Below, in pieces: positions 23,883 to 32,214 of a stretch of DNA of 54,152 bases. The notes beneath the pieces were generated by a model. That model did not search any database. It was not told where the DNA came from and worked only from the letters and a program-made list of their open reading frames with translations. Position 1 is the first letter of the stretch. The number at the start of each line of letters is the position of its first letter. Position numbers and translations under genes: made by a program. Origin of the DNA: Pseudomonas sp. ISL-84 (GTDB lineage Bacteria > Bacillota > Bacilli > Bacillales > Cytobacillaceae); assembly GCA_018613035.1 (NCBI GenBank), contig JAGGRA010000069.1, positions 1 through 54,152 of the forward strand, given 5' to 3'.

Positions 23883-23936
23883 ATTTTTCACAAATTATTA
23901 ACATTTAAACCCGGATAAGGCCGGCTGCTTAAGTAT

Positions 23937-23965
23937 TCGACAAAATTCGGGTGGTACCTGGTACC
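23937..23965. repeat. 29-base repeat with GGTACC core, copy 1
   Basis: TCGACAAAATTCGGG followed by TGGTACCTGGTACC, identical over all 29 bases to 28344-28372. It lies just after the mntP stop, as the other lies just after the prmC terminator. Confidence 0.85.
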
Positions 23966-23967
23966 TT

Positions 23968-24519
23968 CTATAAAAATAAAAGCTTCACCCCGAACGCGAG
24001 CAGGATGGCACCGCCGAGGGCTTCGCTGTAGGAGCCCATCCAGCCCTGGACTTTTCTGCCGGTGAGGAGGCCAGCCCAAGTTAGGGCGGTTGCACCGATT
24101 CCGAAGAAGGTTAGGACCAGGAGGGTTTTCGCTCCATAGATTCCGAGACTGAGCCCGACAGAGAAGCTATCCAGGCTAACGCTCAGCGCAAACAGCAGCA
24201 GGCCCAGACCTACCGGTGTAATCAGGCTATCCTCATCTTCCCTGAAGCTTGACCAAATCATTTGCACGCCTAATAAAAGGAGCAAACCGCCGCCAACATA
24301 GCCGGCGATCGCTCCGAATGTATTTGAAAGGAATCTGCCTGCAATCATTCCGAGCAAGGGCATCCATACATGGAAAAGTCCGATTGTAACCCCGATTTTT
24401 ATTATCTGCCTAAGGCTGAGTCTGTACATCCCCATACCCAGGCCGACCGAAAAGGCATCCATCCCCAATGCGAATGCCATTAAAGCCAGTGTTAGTATTT
24501 CTCCTATCATAGCTGACAT
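23968..24519 (-). CDS. mntP: Manganese efflux pump MntP
   Basis: Exports Mn(II). 183 residues with six membrane helices in two related halves. The signature acidic residues sit in [14 protein letters not shown] (helix 1) and [19 protein letters not shown] (second half). ATG after GGGGGCGG. In B. subtilis this is ywlD. No yybP-ykoY manganese riboswitch is evident in the 244 bases upstream. Confidence 0.93.
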   Translation of the reverse strand: MSAMIGEILTLALMAFALGMDAFSVGLGMGMYRLSLRQIIKIGVTIGLFHVWMPLLGMIAGRFLSNTFGAIAGYVGGGLLLLLGVQMIWSSFREDEDSLITPVGLGLLLFALSVSLDSFSVGLSLGIYGAKTLLVLTFFGIGATALTWAGLLTGRKVQGWMGSYSEALGGAILLAFGVKLLFL

Positions 24520-24635
24520 TTTTCCGCCCCCTTGGACTTGCTAATTCAGCATATGCACGTCCAAACGGTTTTAGAATGCCATTCTATTCTTGGGGAAAAT
24601 CTCTTCTTGCCGGGCTGATTTTCTTCTGTCGTCTC

Positions 24636-24660
24636 GGCTCTGTTATACTTGCCTGTCATT
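24636..24660. repeat. Truncated left end of the GTTGATT repeat
   Basis: GGCTCTGTTATACTTGCCTG matches the left terminus of the element in the pyrG leader almost base for base, then the similarity stops. Confidence 0.55.
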
Positions 24661-24719
24661 ATAGGCTTTTTCTACGGCCTTATCTGAACTTATTCTGGCA
24701 GGCTTTTTACCTGCCCAAA

Positions 24720-24756
24720 GCAAAAAAGCCGTCTCCATCCGAAGCGGCTCTTCCTC
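24720..24756 (-). terminator. tsaC terminator
   Basis: AGCCGCTTC / GAGACGGCT stem (imperfect) followed by TTTTTT on the minus strand, 8 bases after the stop. Confidence 0.7.
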
Positions 24757-24763
24757 TAGATAA

Positions 24764-25804
24764 TCAGCTAATGACCCGATGCCCAGCTGCTTTCATCAGC
24801 CGGTTCATGATGGCGTGTCCTACGCCTTCGTTCGGAAACATTTCACTGAAAATAATATCAGCATCCGTATTATTAAAGTGCCTTAAGGCTTCATATAGTG
24901 AGCTTGCGACAGTCTCCAGATTTTCCCGCTGTCCGCACGCAAATATATAATCCGCCTGGTAAAATCCTTCGTTTTCCACTGTTGTCAAAACTCCCACAGA
25001 CAGTCCTTCCTGCCTTTTTTCATCAACAAGCCGCTGGATGTCTTCTCGAGTTCCTTCTACTAAATAAAGTGGAGCATCCGGTGCGTAATGACGGTACTTC
25101 ATTCCAGGGGATTTCGGTGCCTGGCCCTCATCTGCTAATGCGGGATCAACAGTAACTACACCAACAACCGCTTCAAGCTGTTCCTTTGTGATACCGCCCG
25201 GCCTCAAGATGACTGGTACTTCACCGGTACAATCCAATACAGTCGATTCGACACCTACACCTGTCGGACCTCCATCCACAATACCTGCAATTCGCCCATT
25301 CAGGTCTTCCCAAACATGTTCTGCTGTCGTCGGACTTGGTCTTCCAGAGCGGTTCGCACTTGGAGCTGCAATAGGAAGCCTCGTTTTTTCCAATAATGCA
25401 AGGGCTACAGGGTGATCTGGCATCCTGACGGCAACTGTGGATAACCCGGCTGTGGCCAAATCCGAAAGAACGCCTTCCTTTATATTAAAAATCAGTGTTA
25501 AGGGCCCAGGCCAAAAATTCTCCATTAGCTCCAGTGCCTTTTCCGGAATTTCCTCTACAAAGGCGTTCAGCTGGCTTTTTTCAGCAATGTGGATAATAAG
25601 TGGGTTATCGCTTGGGCGCCCTTTTGCTCCAAAGATTTTCCTTACCGCATCATCGTCTTTTGCATTCCCGCCTAATCCATACACTGTTTCAGTCGGGAAA
25701 GCCACTACTTCATTATTTTTTAAAAGATCGGCAGCCTGTGAAAGCTGTGGGTAACTTTCTCCCTTATCCACATTGTTATCCACCGACCATCTTTTTGTAA
25801 TCAT
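24764..25804 (-). CDS. tsaC: Threonylcarbamoyl-AMP synthase (Sua5/YwlC type)
   Basis: Makes threonylcarbamoyl-AMP from threonine, bicarbonate and ATP for t6A37 of ANN-reading tRNAs. 346 residues. YrdC domain (about 18-205) with EVVAFPTETVYGLGGNA, KGRPSDNPLIIHI and SANRSGRPSPTTAEHV; C-terminal Sua5 domain (about 240-340) after the linker SPGMKYRHYAPDAP. The start is ATG with GGTGGATAA upstream; this weak ribosome site is also a DnaA-box-like sequence. A consensus DnaA box lies inside the gene, and another at its 5-prime end. Confidence 0.93.
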   Translation of the reverse strand: MITKRWSVDNNVDKGESYPQLSQAADLLKNNEVVAFPTETVYGLGGNAKDDDAVRKIFGAKGRPSDNPLIIHIAEKSQLNAFVEEIPEKALELMENFWPGPLTLIFNIKEGVLSDLATAGLSTVAVRMPDHPVALALLEKTRLPIAAPSANRSGRPSPTTAEHVWEDLNGRIAGIVDGGPTGVGVESTVLDCTGEVPVILRPGGITKEQLEAVVGVVTVDPALADEGQAPKSPGMKYRHYAPDAPLYLVEGTREDIQRLVDEKRQEGLSVGVLTTVENEGFYQADYIFACGQRENLETVASSLYEALRHFNNTDADIIFSEMFPNEGVGHAIMNRLMKAAGHRVIS

Positions 25805-26017
25805 TGTTATCCACCTTCATAAAAAATGTTTTTTAGCTGTCAAAATTCCTTTATTTTCGACATTTTTTTGAACATTACTTTGGAAAGTATAGTAGAAGAT
25901 GGAGGATAACTCAAGTTTTATCCACAAATTGTGTATAAATAATGCTATTTTGTGTATAACTTTGGAAACATACCCACAATTCACATGGATAATTTTAAAA
26001 AGAAAGAGTTATCCACA
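25436..26017. promoter_or_regulatory. DnaA-box cluster at tsaC-ywlB
   Basis: Perfect TTATNCACA boxes: 25436-25444 (reverse), 25764-25772, 25918-25926, 25930-25938 (reverse), 25951-25959 (reverse) and 26009-26017. One-mismatch boxes: 25746-25754, 25776-25784 and 25807-25815. The densest part is 25746-26017. B. subtilis has a chromosomal DnaA-binding cluster at the same locus, ywlC, far from oriC (recalled knowledge), so this is probably the orthologous site that titrates DnaA or links its level to replication control. Confidence 0.85.
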
Positions 26018-26427
26018 GTCAGAATATGTTTTACGTGATCTGATTCAAACAAAACTGCTGGCAGCTGCTCTGTTTCCTCCTGTTTAAATCCAAGCAAATG
26101 GAAAAAATCAAGTGAGTTTCTTTTATTCGAAGCAAGATATAACGAATGCAGCTTGCGATCCCTGGCCAGCATTAAAATTTGCTCGAAAAGTACGAATAAA
26201 TCCTTTTCTGATGCCGAAGCTGACATAACGAGCGACCTCAACAAACCTACTTCTCCATGGGGCTCAATTCCCAGGGTAGCTTTAATATCCCCCGAATCAT
26301 TCTCCATAATCAAAAAATACTCAATCGCATCCTTAATCCCATCCGTGCTTAAATTTGCTGCTTCCAAAAATGCCGCCAGTCTATCCACATCTTCTACTTG
26401 TGCACATCGTACTACGCCTGTTTCCAT
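25981..26427 (-). CDS. ywlB: GNAT-like acetyltransferase (YwlB-like)
   Basis: 148 residues. The pattern suits a GNAT fold: N-terminal VRCAQVEDVDRLAAFLEAA, central DIKATLGIEPHGEVGLLRSLVMS (beta4-beta5 with a degenerate acetyl-CoA loop) and LYLASNKRNSLDFFHLLGFKQEE near the end. Substrate unknown. Position immediately upstream of tsaC matches ywlB in B. subtilis, which supports orthology. ATG with GGGGTGAAG upstream. The last codons overlap the DnaA-box cluster. Confidence 0.75.
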   Translation of the reverse strand: METGVVRCAQVEDVDRLAAFLEAANLSTDGIKDAIEYFLIMENDSGDIKATLGIEPHGEVGLLRSLVMSASASEKDLFVLFEQILMLARDRKLHSLYLASNKRNSLDFFHLLGFKQEETEQLPAVLFESDHVKHILTVDNSFFLKLSM

Positions 26428-26519
26428 TTCTTCACCCCATTTTTGTTATTGTCATTCTATGAATATGAAAAAATAGAAAAAGTAGAACAAGAAAAATACT
26501 AGATTGCACCATAAAATAA

Positions 26520-26560
26520 AAACACGGCAGCTGTTATGAATCTGCTGCCGTGTTTATTTT
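26520..26560 (-). terminator. Terminator of the KGG-repeat gene
   Basis: AAACACGGCAGC and GCTGCCGTGTTT form a 12-bp stem followed by TTATTTT on the minus strand. Strong. Confidence 0.9.
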
Positions 26561-26590
26561 AAAATCGTATTGAATTTTTCAGGTAAAACA

Positions 26591-26974
26591 TTAGTCGTTA
26601 GAGTTGCCGCCTTTACGGCCGATTTCTTCATAGAAATCCCGGTCATGATTTTCACTTGTTGCTTCTCCGCCTTTTCTTCCTATTTCTTGATAGAATTCTT
26701 TGTCATGGCTTTCAGCTGTTGCTTCTCCGCCTTTTTGGCCTATTTCCTGATAGAAGTCGCTATCATGGCTTTCAGCTGTCGCTTCTCCGCCTTTTTGGCC
26801 TATTTCCTGATAGAAGTCCTTATCATGGTTTTGGCTTGTAGCCTCTCCGCCTTTTGAGCCAATTTCCTGATAGAATTCTTTATCATGGTTGCGGCTTGTT
26901 GCTTCTCCGCCCATACGTCCTCTTTCTTCACGAGACATTTTATCGTTGTTATTATTGTTGTTGTTTTTAGCCAT
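26591..26974 (-). CDS. GsiB-like KGG-repeat general stress protein
   Basis: 127-residue hydrophilic protein made of five 20-residue repeats of the form KGGEATSENHDRDFYEEIGR, with an Asn-run at the N-terminus. This is the KGG/LEA-like family of B. subtilis GsiB, a desiccation/heat/salt stress protein of unknown mechanism. Repeats 3 and 4 are almost identical in DNA, a sign of recent unit duplication. AAAGGAGATG upstream of ATG. A sigma-B-like promoter at 27022-27046 fits the family. It is inserted between ywlB and spoIIR relative to B. subtilis. Confidence 0.92.
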   Translation of the reverse strand: MAKNNNNNNNDKMSREERGRMGGEATSRNHDKEFYQEIGSKGGEATSQNHDKDFYQEIGQKGGEATAESHDSDFYQEIGQKGGEATAESHDKEFYQEIGRKGGEATSENHDRDFYEEIGRKGGNSND

Positions 26975-27021
26975 TATCTTTCATCTCCTTTTGTTTATGT
27001 TTTGTTGTTACATTACTTTAA

Positions 27022-27046
27022 ATATCCGTTTTTGATAGATTCAAAC
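27022..27046 (-). promoter_or_regulatory. Sigma-B-like promoter of the stress gene
   Basis: On the minus strand GTTTGA (27041-27046), 13 bases, GGATAT (27022-27027). The consensus is GTTTAA-N13-15-GGGTAT, so each box differs at one position. Confidence 0.6.
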
Positions 27047-27255
27047 GCATGAAAAGAAGATGTTAACCGCTTGTCTTAATTGTAATATTTTTTCCAGTTT
27101 CTAAAATAATTCTAAAAAAGGTCTCTATTACGCTTCACTGTAGATTTTCACCCCAATTAACAGTGTGGCAAAAACAACATTGAGCTCTTTATCATAGCCA
27201 AAAGAAAAGCTGTTTTCGCAAACTTTGTTGCTTTTTAACCAAGTATTGTAGAGAG

Positions 27256-27440
27256 GTTGATTTCCGCTCCAGGATGTTCGCTTTCCGCGGGGTGGGCGGT
27301 GAGCCTCCTCGCCGCGCAGCGCCTGTGGGGTCTCACCTATCCCACTCCCGCAGGACTTTGAATAAGCTTCCTGAATAAACACCGCACGAAGGAAATGCGA
27401 TAGCATTTTCGAGGAGTTCACACCTTACGCTCCAATCAAC
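27256..27440. repeat. GTTGATT dispersed repeat, copy 2 (long form)
   Basis: Starts GTTGATTTCCGCTCCAGG, has GAGCCTCCTCG and CTGTGGGGTCTC in the middle, AATAAACACCGCACGAAGG near the end, and finishes CGCTCCAATCAAC. It occupies the gap between spoIIR and the KGG gene. The rest of 26975-27509 shows no supportable gene. Confidence 0.8.
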
Positions 27441-27509
27441 CAACCTTATTTATTGTTCTATTCACAAATCTATTCAAAAACAACAATCTTTTAGAAAACA
27501 GCCAAAAAG

Positions 27510-27540
27510 AAAAGACTCGCTGCTAAAGCAAAGTCTTTAT
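27510..27540 (-). terminator. spoIIR terminator
   Basis: AAAGACT and AGTCTTT pair around a GC-containing loop and overlap the spoIIR stop; followed by a T-rich stretch. Confidence 0.65.
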
Positions 27541-28229
27541 CCGAAGATCTTCTCCCATATTTCTACTAAAAAGAATTTTACTTCTACAGGCTGTTCATCT
27601 TCTTCTGTATAAACAGGGGCCGCCTCTTCCTTTTCCTCTTTCTTCGTGTCTGCGGCAGCAGCAGCTACCTCTTTCTCTGCCTTTACTTCTCCCTTTTTAT
27701 CGCCTTCTTCAAAGCCTTCACTTACAGCCACACCGTTTGAAAAATCAAGGAAGCATAGAGGAGGAAATAACACACACCACCAGTTAGCGCCTTTGCCTTC
27801 ACCTAATGTAATTAAAATCGCTTCATACTCGCCTGCAGGATATAAAAACTGGCCGTATAGCTTTGTAGGAAAATTTACTTTTCCAAAATCCGCATTTACC
27901 TTCTGGTCAGATCCTTCTTCTTCTACAACTTCTTCTGCAATCTTTTGAATCTCTGGCAATCTGGATTGAATCAAATCACGGGCGACTTCAATCGATGTTA
28001 ACTCTGCAACCCACTCTGTAATCTCTGCATTTACAGCATCTCTCACTTTTCTCTTAATATCCTGATCTTCTTCATAATCACTGTTAGCCAGGATCCGAAG
28101 CCTAATTGCTTCGCTTGGAATCACCATCGGCTCATCTGCTGTCACTTCTGTTTTCGGTATATATAAACTTAGAATCGTTCCCAAGGATAAAATCAACACA
28201 TATAATTTCACAATCGTCTTTGTTTTCAT
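27537..28229 (-). CDS. spoIIR: Stage II sporulation protein R
   Basis: Made in the forespore and secreted into the intermembrane space, where it triggers SpoIIGA to process pro-sigma-E in the mother cell. 230 residues. Signal/anchor segment about 7-24; conserved core EAIRLRILANSDYEEDQDIKRK, KLYGQFLYPAGEYEAILITLG and GANWWCVLFPPLCFLD. The C-terminal 50 residues are Ala/Glu/Lys-rich and variable. ATG with GGAGAG directly upstream. I did not find a convincing sigma-F promoter. Confidence 0.95.
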   Translation of the reverse strand: MKTKTIVKLYVLILSLGTILSLYIPKTEVTADEPMVIPSEAIRLRILANSDYEEDQDIKRKVRDAVNAEITEWVAELTSIEVARDLIQSRLPEIQKIAEEVVEEEGSDQKVNADFGKVNFPTKLYGQFLYPAGEYEAILITLGEGKGANWWCVLFPPLCFLDFSNGVAVSEGFEEGDKKGEVKAEKEVAAAAADTKKEEKEEAAPVYTEEDEQPVEVKFFLVEIWEKIFG

Positions 28230-28343
28230 CTCTCCGACACCATCCCTTCACTATCCTCATTGTGGACAGGATGCCAGATTCTTAAACTATTAAAATTAAA
28301 AAAATTCCTGTTGCCATTTCCTTTCTCTAACAACCTATAAAAA

Positions 28344-28372
28344 TCGACAAAATTCGGGTGGTACCTGGTACC
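28344..28372. repeat. 29-base repeat with GGTACC core, copy 2
   Basis: Identical to 23937-23965, again just beyond the 3-prime end of a minus-strand gene (prmC). Confidence 0.85.
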
Positions 28373-28373
28373 A

Positions 28374-28402
28374 AAAAAGCCGCCAGCTGGCGGCTTTTTA
28401 TC
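28374..28402 (-). terminator. prfA-prmC terminator
   Basis: Perfect stem AAAGCCGCCAG / CTGGCGGCTTT followed by TTT, overlapping the prmC stop. Confidence 0.9.
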
Positions 28403-29267
28403 CTATTTCTGCAAATACCATGCGGTCTTTGCCGTTGATGTCATAGACTGTTTCTACTTTTGCTTGTGGAAAGGTTTGCTGCAGAAGTGCACAGACGGCT
28501 TCACTTTGGCCGGCGCCTACTTCGAAGCCGATTATGGCTCGCTTGTTTAGAACGGCAGGCAGCTCCTTCATGAAACGCCTGTACAGGTCGAGACCATCTT
28601 CTCCGGCAAATAGTGCGCGGTGAGGCTCATGCTTGGTGACCACATCTGACATCCACTCTGCGTCCCTCTCTGGAATATAGGGGGGATTTGATAGGATGAT
28701 ATCAAACCGCTTTTCTTCCGAAATAAGCGGCTGCAGAAGATCCCCCTGCACAAATTCAATTTCAGCGCCATTTCGCTCGGCATTTTCCTGTGCCAGCTGC
28801 AGTGTCGGGCCGTAAATATCTGTTGCTGTTACGTTCAGTGCTGGCTTTTCAAGCTTCATCGTGACTGCAATCGCTCCGCTGCCTGTCCCGATATCAGCCA
28901 ACTCAAGTGTATCAGCATCGCTAAACAGCTTCGGAATCCTTTGCAGGGCATGATAAACAAGCTCTTCCGTTTCCGGCCTTGGAATAAGCACATCCTCGTT
29001 GACCAGAAAGGTCCGCCCGTAAAATTCTTCAGAGCCGATTATATATTGCACCGGCTGGCCTGCGGCGTGTGCATGTACAGCCTCCTGGAAAGCGTCCAAT
29101 GTCTCGGGCTGCAAATCTTCCCGCAAATTAGCCAAAAAGCTTGCTCTGCCCATCTGCATAAAGTGCTGCAATAATAATTCGCCGGCATTTTCATCGCGGT
29201 TCGCCTTTTTTAAAAAAGAAGAAGCCCAATTGAGGGCTTCGTATACTTTCATGGATTGATTACTCAT
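28398..29267 (-). CDS. prmC: Peptide chain release factor N5-glutamine methyltransferase
   Basis: Methylates the Gln of the GGQ motif in RF1/RF2 using SAM. About 289 residues. An N-terminal helical domain ([19 protein letters not shown]), SAM-binding [14 protein letters not shown], and the catalytic NPPY in [12 protein letters not shown]. The start is uncertain: ATG at 29267 overlaps the prfA stop by eight bases, and ATG at 29252 lies seven bases beyond it; neither has a strong ribosome site, so coupling to prfA translation is likely. The longer in-frame extension to 29303 is inside prfA and rejected. Confidence 0.93.
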   Translation of the reverse strand: MSNQSMKVYEALNWASSFLKKANRDENAGELLLQHFMQMGRASFLANLREDLQPETLDAFQEAVHAHAAGQPVQYIIGSEEFYGRTFLVNEDVLIPRPETEELVYHALQRIPKLFSDADTLELADIGTGSGAIAVTMKLEKPALNVTATDIYGPTLQLAQENAERNGAEIEFVQGDLLQPLISEEKRFDIILSNPPYIPERDAEWMSDVVTKHEPHRALFAGEDGLDLYRRFMKELPAVLNKRAIIGFEVGAGQSEAVCALLQQTFPQAKVETVYDINGKDRMVFAEIG

Positions 29268-30333
29268 TGGAAGCACTGTCCAGCTTTGCAGATTGCTCTT
29301 CAACGATCAGCGCGTCAATCACTTCGTCAAGCTTGCCTTGAAGGATTTGATCAAGCTTTTGGATCGTTAAGCCGATGCGGTGGTCAGTCACGCGGTTCTG
29401 CGGGAAGTTGTACGTACGGATACGCTCAGAACGGTCACCTGTTCCTACAGCAGATTTACGCTGCTGATCGTATTCCGCCTGTGCTTCCTGCTGGAATTTA
29501 TCATACACACGTGCACGAAGTACCTTCATCGCTTTTTCCTTATTCTTGATCTGTGATTTTTCGTCCTGGCAGGATACAACCGTACCTGTCGGCAAGTGAG
29601 TTAAACGCACGGCTGACATGGTCGTGTTAACACTTTGTCCGCCCGGTCCGCTTGATGCAAATGTATCAACACGGATATCTTTTTCATGAATATCTATTTC
29701 AACTTCTTCTGCTTCAGGAAGAACGGCAACCGTTGAAGTAGAAGTATGGATACGACCGCCAGATTCCGTTTCCGGAACGCGCTGTACACGGTGTGCGCCG
29801 TTTTCAAACTTAAGTTTTGAATAGGCGCCGTTTCCGTTGATCATAAAAATAATTTCCTTATATCCGCCGACACCTGTGGAGCTCGCTTCAATAACGTCGA
29901 TCTTCCACCCCTGCGTCTCGGCATAGCGGCTGTACATGCGGTATAAGTCGCCCGCAAATAGAGCAGCTTCGTCACCGCCGGCTGCACCGCGAATTTCCAT
30001 AATAACGTTTTTATCATCATTAGGGTCTTTAGGAATTAAGAGGACTTTCAGACGTGCTTCCAGATCCTCTTTTCTTTCCTCAAGCTCATCCAATTCTTCT
30101 TTTACCATTTCGCGCATTTCTGCATCAAGCTTTTCTTCCAGCATGGCACGCGCATCCTGATATTGCTCTTTCACTTCTTTATATTCGCGATATGTTTCAA
30201 CAGTTTGCTGAATATCAGACTGTTCCTTTGAATAATCACGAAGCTTTTTCGGATCATTGACAATTTCCGGATCGCTCAAAAGCTCATTTAATCTTTCGTA
30301 ACGGTCCTCTACAGATTGAAGACGATCAAACAC
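29260..30333 (-). CDS. prfA: Peptide chain release factor 1
   Basis: Releases nascent chains at UAA and UAG. 357 residues. The stop-codon recognition tripeptide PxT appears as PET in [14 protein letters not shown]; the peptidyl-hydrolysis GGQ is in [12 protein letters not shown]. The start is put at GTG ([12 protein letters not shown]), eight bases after GAGGTG, because this gives the family N-terminus; an ATG two codons earlier is too close to that site. Operon with prmC. Confidence 0.96.
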   Translation of the reverse strand: MFDRLQSVEDRYERLNELLSDPEIVNDPKKLRDYSKEQSDIQQTVETYREYKEVKEQYQDARAMLEEKLDAEMREMVKEELDELEERKEDLEARLKVLLIPKDPNDDKNVIMEIRGAAGGDEAALFAGDLYRMYSRYAETQGWKIDVIEASSTGVGGYKEIIFMINGNGAYSKLKFENGAHRVQRVPETESGGRIHTSTSTVAVLPEAEEVEIDIHEKDIRVDTFASSGPGGQSVNTTMSAVRLTHLPTGTVVSCQDEKSQIKNKEKAMKVLRARVYDKFQQEAQAEYDQQRKSAVGTGDRSERIRTYNFPQNRVTDHRIGLTIQKLDQILQGKLDEVIDALIVEEQSAKLDSASNE

Positions 30334-30514
30334 AGCCATTCACCTCATTTTATCCATTAACCGCCGGAATCTGGCCAGCGGGATATATTTTAATAATAAA
30401 TTTACATCCGTAACTCCATAACATTCTAATTATAGTATAGGTAATAGTTGCAGTCAAAACCAATCGCGATTATGAATGCGGTCTGGATAGTGAGTGGAGT
30501 TTTCTGAAAAGTTA

Positions 30515-30552
30515 TTGCCTATTTTAGTGATATCCGATATATTGGTTTTATG
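30515..30552 (+). promoter_or_regulatory. Promoter of the GntR gene, predicting a leaderless mRNA
   Basis: TTGCCT (30515-30520), 17 bases, TATATT (30538-30543). The start would fall at or next to the A of the ATG at 30550, and no ribosome-binding sequence precedes that ATG. Confidence 0.55.
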
Positions 30553-31209
30553 AAAAATAAAAAAATTACTCCCATTAAACGTTTGTCACTAAGAGATGAA
30601 GTTTATGAAACACTAAAGAAAAATATTGTCCAGCTCGATTTCGAGCCGGGAGCACGGCTTCATGACAAGGAACTTGCTGAAGATTTTGGGATCAGCCGGA
30701 CTCCTGTCAGGGAAGCTTTGAAACGGCTTGAGGATGAAGGGCTAGTTGAGTCAACTCCTGGCTCCTCCACACGTGTTACACCATTAAATGATGAGGAGGC
30801 CAGCCACGCTTTTACAGTTGCAGCTGTTTTACATGCATTGGGCACCAGGCTCGCCGTTCCCCAATTAACCGAAAGAGATTTTGAGCAGCTGGAAACAGCC
30901 AACGAAGAACTGGAAATTGCTTTGAAGCAGCAGGACATTATTGGCGCAATCCAGGCTGATGAAGCTTTCCACCAAATATATCTTCAGGCAGCAGCAAATC
31001 CAGAGATCATCTCGGCTTTAAAACGGATCATGCCGAAAATTCAACGCTTGGAATTCGCTCAGTTTGGCTCTTTAAATGGCCTGAGTTCCGTTACACAGCA
31101 TAAAAAGATTATTGAAGTTAGCAGGCATAGAAATGAGGCTTTGGCATCCAGGCTTGTTGAGGAAAACTGGCTGAGTCTCGGAAAGCTTTTAACAAGCAAA
31201 GGAAAATGA
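30550..31209 (+). CDS. GntR-family (FCD type) transcriptional regulator
   Basis: 219 residues. Winged helix about 12-78 with LRDEVYETLKKNIVQLDFEPG and the recognition part DFGISRTPVREALKRLEDEGL. The C-terminal helical ligand-binding domain (about 88-215) has the FCD-like pattern with ADEAFHQIYLQAAANPEI. It probably regulates the transporter gene that follows 11 bases later. Effector unknown. No ribosome site; a promoter is placed so that the transcript begins at the start codon. The pair is on the plus strand, against its surroundings. Confidence 0.88.
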   Translation: MKNKKITPIKRLSLRDEVYETLKKNIVQLDFEPGARLHDKELAEDFGISRTPVREALKRLEDEGLVESTPGSSTRVTPLNDEEASHAFTVAAVLHALGTRLAVPQLTERDFEQLETANEELEIALKQQDIIGAIQADEAFHQIYLQAAANPEIISALKRIMPKIQRLEFAQFGSLNGLSSVTQHKKIIEVSRHRNEALASRLVEENWLSLGKLLTSKGK

Positions 31210-31220
31210 GGTGATCTGGC

Positions 31221-32183
31221 TTGAAGGCAATTATATTAGGGGTTTGCTCCGCATTCTTTTTTGCGTTTACGTTCGTACTGAACCGTGCAATGGAGATGGA
31301 TGGCGGCAGCTGGCTGTGGAGCGCCTCGCTCCGCTATTTTTTCATGGTTCCCCTGCTTGTGGCAATTGTAGCTTTTAGGGGAAATTTGCGCCCGCTTTTC
31401 GCTGAAATGAAAAAGGCACCTGGAAAGTGGCTATTATGGAGCTTTGTAGGCTTTGGCTTGTTTTATGCCCCATTATGCTTCGCCGCAGCCTACGGACCCG
31501 GATGGCTGATTGCCGGCACCTGGCAGATTACCATTATTTCCGGTTCACTCCTGGCTCCGCTTTTTTATGTTGCGTATCAATCAGGAAATGGCACTGTTCG
31601 GGTAAGGGGCAAGATTCCTTATCGCGGCCTAATGATGAGCATGATTATCCTGCTCGGGGTTGCGGTCATGCAATGGGAGCACGCCTCCTCCATTTCCTGG
31701 CGCGAAACCCTGTTAGTTGTACTCCCATTAATTTTGGCATCCTTCGCCTATCCTTTAGGCAACCGCAAAATGATGGACGTCTGTGAAAACAGGCTCGATG
31801 CTTACCAGCGGGTGCTTGGTATGACCATTGCCAGTCTGCCTTTTTGGCTGATTCTTTCCATAGTGGGTCTGGCTTCAAGCGGTATGCCAAGCTCAGGCCA
31901 GGTGGTTCAATCCGGCTTGGTCGCCCTTTTTTCCGGTGTCTTTGCGACGGTATTGTTTTTCGCAGCCACAGACCTTGTTCGAGGCAATATGCAAAAATTA
32001 GGTGCAGTAGAGGCAACGCAATCTCTTGAGGTTCTTTTTGCTGTCGCCGGAGAGGTGGTCCTGCTGGCAAGCCCGCTTCCTTCTGCCGTTTCTTTGACAG
32101 GTATGGCACTTGTCATTGCCGGTATGGTTCTTCATAGCTATGTAACCTCTAACAAAGTTCTTTTAAAAAGAAAAGCAGCGTAA
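31221..32183 (+). CDS. DMT-superfamily efflux transporter (multidrug resistance EmrE-like)
   Basis: 320 residues, about ten membrane helices in two EamA-like halves (roughly 1-145 and 160-310), starting LGVCSAFFFAFTFVLNRAME. It belongs to the drug/metabolite transporter superfamily, of the type often annotated as multidrug resistance efflux transporter. Substrate unknown. The start is TTG with AGGTGAT six bases upstream, 11 bases after the GntR gene: a two-gene operon. A terminator follows. Confidence 0.85.
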   Translation: MKAIILGVCSAFFFAFTFVLNRAMEMDGGSWLWSASLRYFFMVPLLVAIVAFRGNLRPLFAEMKKAPGKWLLWSFVGFGLFYAPLCFAAAYGPGWLIAGTWQITIISGSLLAPLFYVAYQSGNGTVRVRGKIPYRGLMMSMIILLGVAVMQWEHASSISWRETLLVVLPLILASFAYPLGNRKMMDVCENRLDAYQRVLGMTIASLPFWLILSIVGLASSGMPSSGQVVQSGLVALFSGVFATVLFFAATDLVRGNMQKLGAVEATQSLEVLFAVAGEVVLLASPLPSAVSLTGMALVIAGMVLHSYVTSNKVLLKRKAA

Positions 32184-32184
32184 A

Positions 32185-32214
32185 AAAATGCCCTGTAAAG
32201 CAGGGCATTTTATG
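32185..32214. terminator. Bidirectional terminator
   Basis: AAAATGCCCTG and CAGGGCATTTT pair around TAAAG, between the converging transporter and lipoprotein genes. Confidence 0.9.

Noticed and set aside
24520..24635. Manganese (yybP-ykoY) riboswitch upstream of mntP
   Set aside because: The conserved loop sequences are absent; only small local palindromes are seen.
24576..24950. 124-residue plus-strand ORF
   Set aside because: It runs through a terminator and into the 3-prime part of tsaC on the other strand; no family features.
27128..27421. 97-residue minus-strand ORF
   Set aside because: It lies almost wholly inside a GTTGATT repeat. Similar products arise from other copies (34332-34514 and 44011-44331), so it is a translation artefact of the repeat, with no proper ribosome site.
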